Shown here in pieces: positions 45,604 to 55,699 of a stretch of DNA of 64,000 bases (position 1 is the first letter of the stretch; the number at the start of each line of letters is the position of its first letter). A program made the translations under genes and the position numbers. The notes below the pieces were generated by a model. The model did not search any database and was not told the DNA's origin. It saw nothing but the letters and a program-made list of their open reading frames with translations. The stretch comes from Dermacentor variabilis (Eukaryota; Arthropoda; Arachnida; Ixodida; Ixodidae), in contig NW_027460346.1 in the NCBI RefSeq assembly GCF_050947875.1, forward strand, positions 4,778,000 through 4,841,999, read 5' to 3'.

Positions 45604-45717
45604 GATCAAAAATAACGTACAGCGCAAAGGACAAGGACAGCGATAGACGACATACACAGCGCTGTGTATGTCGTCTATCGCTGTGCTTGTCCTTTGCGCT
45701 GTACGTTATTTTTGATC
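45604..45717. repeat. 114-bp palindrome with zero-length spacer
   Basis: Two 57-bp arms meet at CACAGC/GCTGTG (45660/45661) with one mismatch (ACAAGGACAG versus the inverted ACAAGCACAG). The outer ends are GATCAAAAATAACGTACAG. GCGCAAAGGACAA and the adjacent ACCAACTAGCCCAAG recall the Penelope-like foldback at 6960-7875. Confidence 0.9.
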
Positions 45718-46031
45718 ATGAATTACCAACTAGCCCAAGCAACCACGCTAGAAACTTGTTTTCAGCCCACCGCGTCGAATGTGCACAATACCTTCTGGAC
45801 CCCCTGGCCGTCGTCAGTTTAGTCGCTTGACAGCTGTAATTATCCGTGACTCACTACAGAAGCTTTGCAGAAACTGCAGCGCCTCCCTTTCTACTAACGT
45901 GAGGGTCCAGAGGGGACGTTCTGCTGTAGAACTGTATGGGGGAGGGAAGAGGCAGTTCCAATACTGGAGTGGCGAGGGGGGGAGATGTGAGAAGGCAGCA
46001 GAACTGATAGTTGGGCGAGTTAGTACGAATT

Positions 46032-46138
46032 CATAGTGAAATATTTAGCGCGCACAATTGACAAGGACAGAGTGAAGCACTCGTGTGTCCCCCTTCACTG
46101 TGTCCTTGTCAATTGTGCGCGCAAAATATTTTACTATG
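46032..46138. repeat. Inverted repeat with 15-bp spacer
   Basis: The left arm CATAGTGAAATATTTAGCGC to AGTGAAG pairs with the right arm TTCACTGTGTCCTTGTCAAT to ACTATG, with small differences. GCGCACAATTGACAAGGACA is a relative of the core in the palindrome at 45604. Confidence 0.85.
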
Positions 46139-48149
46139 AGTGAGAAGGCAAGCAACACTACTACTATAGGACGGCAGTTGCGGGAAAACTGGATAAGCTT
46201 AAGTTCAAGGTACGGAACAATACGTTGCTCATATTTCTGAAAAATAAACCCCATGCAAATATGCCGAGCGGACAAACTACGCAGGGCGTGCAGAAGTAGA
46301 CCAGCATTAATTAAAGCGCATCGCAGGGTCCGGCGCTCGCTCATTTGTACCATGTGTCCCGAATCGCCGCATGCGGCAAGTCGCACACGACGCGCCGTAC
46401 GACATATCGCACGGAAAATCGCACCATGTGTTTCGCACTCTACAGCGGCTTATTAAGCCGATCGGACAAAGGTGGACATGTTATGGGTCTAATATAATTT
46501 TCAAACACACACACATACCCACAAATAAAAAAAAAACTTGAAGGCACCGTAAACGTCGCCACTGACATTGAAAAACTGAGTCCGACTCACTATTGAAAGC
46601 GCACTGAGATGTCCTCTGTAGGAATGCGTAGATATTCAGAAAGGTTCGCACTGGTAGGATATTACGGGCCAATGATGATATTCTAATTCTTATTTTACTT
46701 TTCCATATTCTTCTGTGGTATGTGCTGCTCTCCGGATACATTATCACTATATATGATCGGCTGGTCATCAGAAGGCAAATTGGTAGGGACAATATCGTAC
46801 GGAAAATAAGATAACCACATTAACTCGACTATAGGCCTGATTCACAGGTCGTTGTCCGTATTAATTTTGTTTTTTTCGTATTCACTAAGTCGTCTTTCTT
46901 TTTCTTTTCTTCTGCGGTAAAAATCGTCCGGACAACTTTGTTACCACTACGCCTTCTCATTCGTGCCAAAAATGAAAACGTTGTCAGGTTAAACTACTAC
47001 TTGGCTATCGAAACGTGAAATAGTCGACGAAAATAGCAGGCTTGAGCCACCGAAGTGAACCCTGCCTTTAGTAGGAAGGACTTACATTGATGGGCAGACC
47101 GATCCGAGCTTAGAGCAGCAGGAACTGCACTTTCTTGCTTGCTTGTTTCTGTCCATGGAATGCCCGTCGTGTTCGTCTTCTTTACTTTCCCTGCGCGAAG
47201 TAGCGCAGACCCACTATTGGTGCTTCGCCGACGTTAGGATCGACCTATCAGGTTTGAGAAACATTCAAACGCGCTTACCCATGCCAACATAATGGCCCTC
47301 TTCTCCGAATGGACGACAGCTGACAAAAAAGGAGAGAAGAAAACTAAAAGGCATGAAAACTGCCCCCTGCGACACCGCTCTCCAGAAGCTGACACAAGAG
47401 GGGAGACAAAGCAAGACAAACCGGAATGCAGCAACGCCCCCCCCCCCCCCCACCCTCTGCGCTCTCCACAAGCTGACACAAAAGGATGGACGGGGAAAAG
47501 GACTTCTACTTCCACATTCTCCGAAAGAAGACCGCGCCGACAACGGGATCGCCAGTGAGAAGTTGGCCCACGTGTTAATAGGTCCGCTCGAGACTCGGGA
47601 GGTGGCGAATGGAAGTGCTCTTCGGGGCTCCGTGGCGGCGACGAAATCATAAGTTTTTGTTCATGCTTTGAGCTTGCTTCTGTTTTTTATTTGCATTTCT
47701 TCCCTTTTAAATAGTAATTGGGTGGTTTTCTTTTCCTTTCCTTTTTTTTTTGTCTCTTGCATTTCTGGTACGCGGGTGTGCTTCTTCGTGCACATTTGTT
47801 TTGCAGAATGGTTAGAGCATCCTTTCATGCCACGTGCTCCAACACGTGTAGCCGAGTGGGACGTTGAGTGTTTGTAGTCTTTAAATGGTAGCTTGGAAGT
47901 GGCAAGAGATATAGTTATTAGTGGTTTTACTTTGCGTGTTTTGGTAGGAAAGTGAGAACGTGGCCGCGTGGTTGAGCGCGTGCGACAGCGTGTCATACCT
48001 TCGGTCTCCCCGGCATTGATTATTTTTGAAACAGTGGTGAGAGTTGCTTTGCGACATTTTGAGTATTTGGATCCTGTGCGTATCGGTCTTTGCTAAAAGG
48101 CACGCGCTCTGCATTGATATAGTATTATAATATTTGCATCAGTAGTAGC
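46139..48149. other. Interval without supported gene
   Basis: Contains a C run near 47438-47453, mirrored serine/glycine-rich frames at 47234-47650 that repeat an AAGCTGACACAA word twice, and T-rich DNA. A TTTCCCTGCGCGAAGTAGCG block at 47187 recurs in diverged form at 61196, indicating a dispersed repeat. Its right end may be the 5' untranslated part of LINE copy B. Confidence 0.35.
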
Positions 48150-48547
48150 ATTATTTTAGTATTCTAATATTTGCAAAAAGCCATGCAATACATGGCGAGA
48201 AACACGGGAAGCAAGCAGTGCGCGGGGTTCCCTCAAGGCAGATGAGGAGCCGGATGAGAAAGGGGAGGGAATCGAATCAACCGGCATAGAATGTGAAGCC
48301 GATACTAGGCTGCAGAAAATGGAAGCTTTCCGGGAAGAGCTTCTCAAACAGGTGCAAGATCTAAAAATGAGCTAAACAGGAAGCGTGATGCACGGAAGGT
48401 AGTTGAAAAGAGAGTTAAAGCAGCCGAGGAAAAGCTGAACAGGGCCGCCCTTGGGAACGAGAATCTGCGTGACAAATGTAACGCAGACCCCCGACGCGAC
48501 AGTGGAATGCATGCAGTGTGATGAAGGGTTAGCTGGAAAGAGGGCAA
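48150..48547 (+). pseudogene. LINE copy B, 5' part (coiled-coil segment)
   Basis: Frames here read LQKMEAFREELLKQVQDL and then NRKRDARKVVEKRVKAAEEK and ECMQCDEGLAGKRA, a charged heptad-rich segment expected for a coiled coil. The reading is cut at 48547 by an LTR element and resumes at 53339 (ATRKKQEPRGQCPLW). Joining the two blocks as one LINE is inferred from continuity of composition and position. Confidence 0.5.
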
Positions 48548-49266
48548 TGTTAGGTATGGCCTGACGCCAAGGGCCATACGTCATCCCCTTCCCCTCTCAA
48601 CGGGGACGGGCACCGTGGGTGCGACGTCATCCCCTTCCCGTCTCAACGGTCGTGGCATCGGGCGTGCTTACCTCGTCGCTCAATCTACACCCTGCGCCCG
48701 AGCCCACGAGCACCGGAGAGGTCATTCACTCTTCCGCTCCCCTCAGATTTGTCGAAAAGAGAATGGACTTCTCCTACCCGTGCCTGGTATTGCAAGAGGA
48801 GGGGCCTTCTCTCTGTGCCTGTCACGTGTCATCGACGCAAGCAAGATCCCGCCCACACCATTGTAAGAGAGCCTATTTAAGGGGCTCCGAATTGTATTTG
48901 TGATAGATACTTCATGCCATGTACTGCATATTTGTTACTTCATTCTCCTCTTATTTCCTTTCAACTACCATGAAATAAAATAGTGCAAGTTTCGCACTAG
49001 CAAAACGTCGTCTCGTCCTTGCTGGGTCGCCATGGTCTACCGGAGGCCTGCAGCTCGCCGACAACGCCACGCTACCCAATAAGGAATGTCGGTGGAGCTT
49101 CGAGAGACAGGTCGCTTGCAGTGGGATCGCCTTCAAATGCAACAAGCTGGTTGCTAACGGTAGGATCGCCCAGAGGGGTAGAACAAGCTGGTGCAAGCGG
49201 TAGGATCGCCCAGAGGGGCAGAACAAACTGGTGACAAGCGGTAGGATCGCCCAGAGGGGCACAACA
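48548..49266 (+). repeat. 5' LTR
   Basis: Starts TGTTAGGTATGGCCTGACG. A TATTTAAG TATA-like box lies at about 48872-48879 and an AATAAA at 48974-48979. The 3' edge is ambiguous because of three tandem copies of a 39-41-bp unit; the end comparable to the 3' LTR is 49225. Confidence 0.8.
48872..48879 (+). promoter_or_regulatory. TATA-like box of the LTR promoter
   Basis: TATTTAAG in the 5' LTR about 100 bp before the AATAAA; the same sequence is found in the 3' LTR near 52985 and, inverted and slightly changed, in the antisense LTR near 60684. Confidence 0.5.
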
Positions 49267-49270
49267 AACT
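49143..49270 (+). repeat. Tandem 39-41-bp units at the LTR/primer-site edge
   Basis: Three units of the form AAGCTGGT-(x)-GCAAGCGGTAGG-ATCGCCCAGAGGGGCAGAAC follow one another; the 3' LTR has two. The next sequence, CTGGCAGCGATTGGGA, may contain the primer-binding site. Confidence 0.7.
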
Positions 49271-49546
49271 GGCTGGCAGCGATTGGGATACGGAATCCTG
49301 GCGACCCCAACTTGGACGACAACTACGAGAGCGTAGCCTCTTCGTCCTGGCAACAACGTTCGGAAAGAAGGTGTCCGGATCATGACTGCATATGGTGAGT
49401 GCACGGCTTTTCTTCACTAAGATATCACTTGGCTTTTATGTAATTTTTGGAAAGTACATAGCAGTGATTTTTCTTTAAACCGTTGACGGAAGTTTGAGTA
49501 CGTCAAGGTTGAATAGAGTGAAGGTTTAGCGACACTAAGGGCAGCC

Positions 49547-51280
49547 ATGAACTTGAAGGCAATAAAGAAGCCGGAATTGTTGACCTTGGCCGAAGAGTTG
49601 GGCCTCCAAATTGCCGAAACAAAGAGAAAGCCGGAGATCATTGAGGCGATCGAAGCGACCGGGGCAGACGACGAGGAACTGACGGAACGCCTAGAGGGCA
49701 TTAAAGAAAGAGAGAAAGAGCGTAAGCGCCTAGAGGAAGAAGAAGAGCGTAAGCGCATTGAGGAAAAAGAAGAGCGCAAGCGCCTAGAGGAAAAAGAAAA
49801 TCGCGAGCGCGCTGAGGCAAGAGAAGAACGTAGGCAAAAGCGCGAGAAAGAGTCAGCGGCATTGGACAAAGAGCTACAATATTGGCAGCAGTTAAACGAA
49901 CAAAGACAACGCCTGTCTGAAAATTCTGTAGGCAGTACAGAGCAAAAGAATGAGAATGTATCTAGCAGACTTTCGCCAAAAGCCGACGAGAAAAGTATTG
50001 CCTGTGAGATTAATGGCCCAGGCATACTCAAACGGAAAGGGCTAGCTGCTAACGATGTCTTAGTGACAACAGAGGCCTTTAAAGGCCAGAGTGAGAGCGA
50101 CGAGGTGCTGTGCCAACAGAGAACTGTAGAGGCAGCTAGGCCAGCTGCGAACGAATTGGCACAGGTACCGCGCGTGTGCGTCGCATCTCAAGGTAGCGAG
50201 GTCGTTAGCGAGGTACAGAATACTGCGGACTTGACAGACACGAGCACCTATGTCGAGTCAGACCTGCGTACCGAAGTGAGGTGCCAGCTGGACGATGCAG
50301 TTGACAGTAGTTCTCGGTATGGCGAGCTCCGTAGCTCACGAGAGAGCAACTGCATGGTTCAGGGATCTGTGCGGCTCTCCGCCCGTCTCGGTAGCCTAGA
50401 GATGGATGATTTAATTAGGAGTCATTCGGACTGTGCGTGTGAGACAAAGCTCGAGACCGACGGGCTGTGTGTCGATGCACAGCGTGAGCTGGACAATGCA
50501 GTAGAGGGCAGTTCGCAAGAGTGCGAGTTGCATAGCTCGAGTAAAGCCTGCTGCATTGAGCCAGAGTCGGTGGAGCTGTCCGCCAGTCAAGGCAAAGATA
50601 GAGTCGATTTAAATAATAATCACTCAGACCGTGCGGTCAAGAGACCGATCCGGGCCGATGAGATGTGTAACGGCCAGCACGAGGCGCCGGAAGGCGACAT
50701 GAAGGAGCATTCAAACAGAAAGCGCCGCAGAAAGAAGCGCCGTAAGGATCGGAATGCGGTGACTAAAGTAACGAAGCCAGAAGGCGACATGAAGAAACAT
50801 TCAAAGAGAAAGCGCCGCAGAAAGAAGAGCCGTAAGGATCAGAATGCGATGGCTAAAGCAGCGAAGCCAAAGACGGCAACAGACGCGAAAAGGCAGGGCG
50901 CAGCAAAAAGAAAGGTGCGGTCGTCACGGACGATGTTGACGCATCAAATACGTTCGAGCCACCGGTCAAAAGGGGACCGAGAAGCATGTTCTGCACGGAC
51001 GCGGAAAAAGGGCACGAAGCAGTTAAATTCCTCGTCGTTCCGTCGTTCTTTCCAAAGCTCAGCGTGCAGTACGAAGAAGCGCAAGGTGGCAAGACGAGAC
51101 CAGGTGGGGAGTAGCGACGCGGTCAGTCGAGGTCATGCTGAAAGCGAAGCGCGAGGACGCAAATTGGCAGGGGACTCTAACGTCTTGGGGGAGCTGATAG
51201 TGAGTCAGCCCTTTTGTTGTTTCTCCGTAGCTAGAGTAGCTTTCGGTCCGCGACCACCTCGGGTACGGCTCAAAGTATGA
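49547..51280 (+). CDS. 577-aa gag-like protein of the LTR element, intact
   Basis: The N-terminus (LKAIKKPELLTLAEELGLQI, residues 3-40) resembles the SAP-like start of tick Ty3/gypsy Gag proteins I recall. Residues about 45-120 are a charged coiled coil (EEEERKRIEEKEERKRLEEK). The middle contains two diverged tandem units of about 65 aa (near 240-370), each with a Q-LD-AV-SS core, a serine-rich stretch and HSD. The C-terminal third is very basic: two tandem units beginning PEGDMK and containing RKRRRKK, likely nuclear-localisation sequences. I see no CCHC knuckle and no major homology region. The first Met follows the leader at the expected distance. The open frame over 1.7 kb argues for recent activity or constraint. 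A strong donor GTGAGT lies inside the frame at 51199, so the last 26 residues might be replaced by splicing. Confidence 0.65.
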   Translation: MNLKAIKKPELLTLAEELGLQIAETKRKPEIIEAIEATGADDEELTERLEGIKEREKERKRLEEEEERKRIEEKEERKRLEEKENRERAEAREERRQKREKESAALDKELQYWQQLNEQRQRLSENSVGSTEQKNENVSSRLSPKADEKSIACEINGPGILKRKGLAANDVLVTTEAFKGQSESDEVLCQQRTVEAARPAANELAQVPRVCVASQGSEVVSEVQNTADLTDTSTYVESDLRTEVRCQLDDAVDSSSRYGELRSSRESNCMVQGSVRLSARLGSLEMDDLIRSHSDCACETKLETDGLCVDAQRELDNAVEGSSQECELHSSSKACCIEPESVELSASQGKDRVDLNNNHSDRAVKRPIRADEMCNGQHEAPEGDMKEHSNRKRRRKKRRKDRNAVTKVTKPEGDMKKHSKRKRRRKKSRKDQNAMAKAAKPKTATDAKRQGAAKRKVRSSRTMLTHQIRSSHRSKGDREACSARTRKKGTKQLNSSSFRRSFQSSACSTKKRKVARRDQVGSSDAVSRGHAESEARGRKLAGDSNVLGELIVSQPFCCFSVARVAFGPRPPRVRLKV

Positions 51281-52659
51281 GTCAGTCTAAAACGTTTGAA
51301 ACAGGGAGACCGAGAGAGCTTCCGTAGAAGTGAAACGTATTTTGTTTTATTTTTGAACATTTCGAAATTTTCGCGATTTAAAACCAGGAATTTCTTTCAA
51401 TATTTAAGGCAAGAGCTTTGTTTGTGTTTTCGTTTGAAAAGCTCCAAGATTGGAAAGATGCCTTTTAGGTAAAAGTTTAGTCTCGCGAGGTGTTCATTCA
51501 TAAGTAGATAGGCTTTCAAATTTTGTGTGTAATTAACCTGTGTGTCAAGGTTATCGTTGAGAGGCGTATGGTAACGCGTGTGTGTTTTAGTTAACCTTCT
51601 TTTTATGCGTTTTATTGTCTAAAGTTAACCTCGTAAGTTTTCAATGAGTGCATGATTTGCACCGAGAAGCGTTTTAGTTCCTTTAGCATCTGTCCTGTGT
51701 GGACGGAAGGAAGCGGAATTATGACTGGGTTGCTCGTGCGTGTTGAGGGCAGCCGTAGTCTGACTTGTTCAATGAGCGTGCGTAGAACGAGTTATTAACA
51801 GATGCAATATGTTTAAGGATTCTGCGGTGTGCGTAAGTTACGCAATGTTAGTTGCTCGTTTAAGCTACGTGTCCTGTAGGGACTAAAGGAAGAAACGTGA
51901 GTAGGCATAATTAAAGGTTTGCCTACGACGCAAGTACGCGTTCTGAATAGTGAAAGGCTAGCGCGCTTGTGATTACGTACTTGTGAAGATGGCGAGACTG
52001 TTCAGAGGCACTAATACGTGCGATACATACGCCACTGCGATAGGCTGGAAACGTGCGGATCGTGTAGTTTGGGCGGTGCAAAAGCTAGTTGCTATATCGC
52101 TACAAAAGGAGTCAGCTTAACGGCAATGCCGACGGTTTAAGTCGTTGCCCCTAGAGTATCGAAAGCCTCATGCTCATCCGGGTTTCCGTGGCATTTTTTC
52201 GTGCATTCATATGTTTTCCGAAGTGAAGCCGATTGTTAGCTGATTTTAATGACCACGTCCTAACGCTTTCAAGACATAGCTGTTTTTAGTGTTGAAAGGG
52301 GGGAGGACGCGCGTAGGAAATGGGAAAGGTAGCGGGTTTTCTTTTTTGTTAAGAGCCGAGTGTGTCTTGGGGGAGAGTGGCCTAGTGCTCGCTGCTTTGT
52401 GGTTGTGGGTCCGGCACTGTTCTGTGGTGATTGCTTGCCCACGCAGGAGACGAAAAATGGGAAAACCAAATTCACCGGACCGGACTCGGGAGAAATGTCA
52501 CAAGAGCGCCACGTGGTCGGCTGACTACTCCCCGGAATCTACCTGCTACGAACGAAGGGTTCGTGACCCCAACGGAGAATCCTGAACCAAAACGCCGTTC
52601 CCTCGTACAGCGGCTGCTGGCCCCTTCACGTCGGGATCTTCCTCCCCCGCCGGAGAGTC
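51281..52659 (+). other. Non-coding internal region of the LTR element, possible downstream exon
   Basis: T-rich, intron-like DNA up to about 52446. Then an acceptor-like GCTTGCCCACGCAG/GAG precedes a 75-codon frame (NEGFVTPTENPEPKRRSLVQ, LLAPSRRDLPPPPES) that ends with a stop just inside the 3' LTR. It could be a spliced accessory exon or the remnant of a longer reading frame. The purine-rich GCCGGAGAGTC before the 3' LTR may serve as the polypurine tract. Confidence 0.35.
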
Positions 52660-53338
52660 TGTTAGGTATGGCCTGACGGCAAGGGCCATACGTCATCCCC
52701 TTCCCGTCTCAACGGGGACGGGCGCCGTGGGTGCGACGTCATCCCCTTCCCGTCTCAACGGTCGTGGCATCGGGCGTGCTTACCTTGTCGCTCAATCTAC
52801 CCCCTGCGCCCGAGCCCACGAGCACCGGAGAGGTCATTCACTCTTCCGCTCCCCTTAGATTCGTCGAAAAGAGAATGAAGTTCTCCTACCCGTGCCTGGT
52901 ATTGCAGGAGGAGGGGCCTTCTCTCTGTGCCTGTCACGTGTCATCGACGCAAGCAAGGTCCCGCCCACACCATTGTAAGAGAGCCTATTTAAGGGGCTCC
53001 GAATTGTATTTGTGATAGATACTTCATGCCATGTACTTCATACTTGTTACTTCATTCTCCTCTTATTTCCTTTCAACTACCATGAAATAAAATAGTGCAA
53101 GTTTCGCACTAGCAAAACGTCGTCTCGTCCTTGCTGGGTCGCCATGGTCTACCGGAGGCCTGCAGCTCGCCGACAACGCCACGCTACCCAATAAGGAATG
53201 TCGGTGGAGCTTCGAGAGACAGGTCGCTTGCAGTGGGATCGCCTTCAAATGCAAAAAGCTGGTTGCTAACGGTAGGATCGCCCAGAGGGGCAGAACAAGC
53301 TGGTGGCAAGCGGTAGGATCGCCCAGAGGGGCAGAACA
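52660..53338 (+). repeat. 3' LTR
   Basis: Near-identical to 48548-49225 (for example GATTTGTC versus GATTCGTC, ATGGACTTC versus ATGAAGTTC). It ends GCAGAACA and is followed by LINE sequence (GGACCTACCTTGAGGCC). Confidence 0.85.
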
Positions 53339-55025
53339 GGACCTACCTTGAGGCCGCCACGCGGAAAAAGCAGGAGCCCAGGGGACAATGCCCCTTGTGG
53401 AGTGCGAATCACGCAGAAATGGACAAAGGGAAGCATGGCGAGGTAGGAGAAAGTGAAATGGTGATTATCGCTTGCGACTCAAACCTGGATGGGTGCTCAA
53501 AAGCAATTGTGGAGAGGGTGAAAGGCGACAAAAGAATGGCGGTAGGGACATTTCCAGGGCGGACGCTGGGTTCTATGATAGAGCGAGCAAATGCAGAGCT
53601 CGCGGAAAATGCCCACGTGCACAACCGTGTCATAGTAGCAGGTGGGCTAAACGACGCCCTAAACAGGAAAGGGCAAGGACTAGCCCAGCGCTTGCCGAAG
53701 GGGGTGGACGACTTCCACGACCTATCCCCTCAGCTGCAGATCGGGGCGTGCACGGTGCCGGAGGTGCCTGTATGTGACAGTCACGTACAAAGAGCCGTAA
53801 TGGCTGCTAATGAGGCAATATGGAAAATGAGCTGAGAGAAAGGCTTCGAGGTGGTCGCAGTAAACAGGGAGTTGAGAAGGTGTGGTGGTTTTAAACGAGA
53901 CGGGATGCACTTCAATTACAGGCTGGCACAGGAAGTGGGCTGGCGAAATGTTGGTCGCGCTGTTGTTTTTTAGGGGGCCCGCGGGCGCTCAGGAGGTCAG
54001 AGTAGATAGTAATGAAGAACGTCCCCTAGTGGAACATCAGAAGAGCATCGCCTTCGATAACAGAAAAAGAAGGTAAGCAAGAAAAAGAGCTCGCCATGCA
54101 ATAGGCTACATAAACATGCAGGGCGGCAGAAGAAAGGAAAAGTGGGCAGAGATTGAGGAGCAGTCAAATAGAAAACAAATAGGAGTGTATGCGGTTACAG
54201 AAACGCACCTTAGAGACTCAGAAGAGCCGCCAGTTATTGAGAATTATGTTTGGGAAGGAGTGCAACAGAACTAAGTCGGAAAGAAAGGGAGGGGGAGTCG
54301 GAATGCTCATCCATCAGGGAGCCAAATTGAAAAGAGTAAATTCACAATGTCAAGAGCATTTTTGGTTTTCAGGTACAATGAGTGGGAAAGAAACTTGGCT
54401 GGGCGTTACGTATTTGTGGACCGGAAAAAAATTGCACAGAGAAGAATAAAGAGTTAGTGGAATGAATAAGCTCTGGTGTTGAGGGTTTCGGGAATGGTTC
54501 TGAAATTGTCCTGTTAGGTGACATGAATGTCCACATACAGGATTTAGATGGCTATACCGACAATAACGGGAAGTCAATGCTAGACTTTTGTGAGCAACAT
54601 AACCTCGTTATCGTGAACACAGGGCCTAAGTGTGAAGGACAGATCACGTGGGAAGTGGGAAACCGGCAATCGACCATCGATTACTGTCTGATGACAGAAG
54701 GAATTCATGATAAGTTGAGAGAAACGGTCATTGATGAGGAAGGGTATAGCAGCATAGAGAGTGACCATAAACGCATCATTCTGAAAACGAGAAATGTAGT
54801 TGGGAAAGAAAGCAAAGTGGCGAGTCCAAATTTGAACGCTGAAAAATAGCAAATGTAGTCACTAGAGTCTAGGTAAAGCTTGGCAAATAGCCAAGTAAAG
54901 ATTGGGGATATGGTGAGCTTCTAAGTGTAATAACAACAGAAATAAAACATGTTCGTTGGAAAGGGAAAAAGAAACCGGAAAGCTGGTGGAACAAGGAAAT
55001 ACGAGAAGCGATCACCGAACGACAG
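53339..55025 (+). pseudogene. LINE copy B: SGNH-esterase-like segment and APE endonuclease
   Basis: The first frame (53395-53835) has SGNH-like blocks: IIACDSNLDG (block I, G replaced by C), FPGRTLGSM, VIVAGGLNDAL (block III G-x-ND type) and, after a stop, FKRDGMHFN (block V D-x-H). Esterase-like domains of this kind are known in ORF1 proteins of CR1/L2-type LINEs. The APE endonuclease follows: IGVYAVTETHLRDSEEPP (near 54180), VLLGDMNVHIQDLDGYTDNN, NRQSTIDYCLMTE and SIESDHKRI. Frameshifts and stops separate the parts, so the copy is inactive. Whether the esterase and APE-RT parts were one ORF or two cannot be told from this copy. Confidence 0.7.
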
Positions 55026-55688
55026 CAGGAGGAGGAGGAAATAACTTTATTGTGTCCTGAGGAACCCCTCCCCACCCACTCTTGGTTTAGTGGCCGGCAG
55101 GGGTCGCGGGCCGCACCCACGTTGGGACGGGAAGCCCGTGAGCCTCCGCCCTTTCGTGAGCCCTCTGGACGGCCCGGAGCTGGACCTGTCGGTCGTCGTC
55201 TTCCAGGGCGTCCACCCAGTCTTCTTCTTTAGTGAACACGGTGCCGCTTAACGCGGAGCATTGCCAGAGCATGTGCGCTAGCGAGCAGTACGATTCGCCA
55301 CAATCCGGACATTGCGGCTCTACTTCTGGTGAATAACGGCTCAGTCTGCCTCTCGAGGGGAACGACCCTGTCTGAAGCATTCTGAATATCGATGACTGTG
55401 GTCTATTGAGTTTAGCGTGGGGGAGTGGGAAGGGCCTCCTCGACACCTGATAGTGTGTTGTTATTTCGTTGAAGGTGAGCAGCGGGTCTCGGTGCTCCCC
55501 TCCCTCCCCGCGGTGCGTGAGTCCTCGCGCGCGTCCGTGCGCCAGCTCGTTGGCGTTGGGAAATTCGGGGTGCACATCGGTCCCCATGTGGGCTGGAAAC
55601 CATTTGACGATGTGCTGACCCGCGGCTCCCTCGCTGTCGAGGACGGCCGCCGCTTGCCGTGATATCGAGCCCGAGGCGAATGCTCTTG
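55026..55688 (-). mobile_element. RNase-H-type LINE 3' fragment inserted in LINE copy B (11-bp target duplication)
   Basis: CCGAACGACAG lies on both sides (55015-55025, 55689-55699). On the minus strand the frame 55688-55087 contains the end of an RNase H domain (AVLDSEGAAGQHIVKWFPAH, ANELAHGRARG), then a C-terminal part with SSIFRMLQTGSFPS and the CPDCGESYCSLAHMLWQC zinc-knuckle-like motif, ending PATPAGH. After the stop, an AATAAAGTTATTTCCTCCTC tail reaches the left target repeat. It looks like an I-clade-style LINE; only about 660 bp inserted. LINE copy A keeps the empty site at 33811-33830. Confidence 0.85.
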
Positions 55689-55699
55689 CCGAACGACAG

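Larger units (their letters stand above)
48548..53338 (+). mobile_element. 4.8-kb LTR retrotransposon without pol
   Basis: Direct repeats of about 680 bp (48548-49225 or -49266, and 52660-53338) begin TGTTAGGTATGG and end AGAACA. They enclose a leader, a 577-aa gag-like frame and 1.4 kb of non-coding sequence. There is no protease, RT, RNase H or integrase, so it depends on another element. The LTRs are very similar, implying a fairly recent insertion. It sits inside LINE copy B; I could not identify a clean target duplication. Confidence 0.8.

Noticed and set aside
47234..47650. 138-aa minus-strand frame with repeated FVSA-GER motif
   Set aside because: The repetition comes from a duplicated non-coding word (AAGCTGACACAA) beside a C homopolymer; mirrored frames are open on the plus strand.
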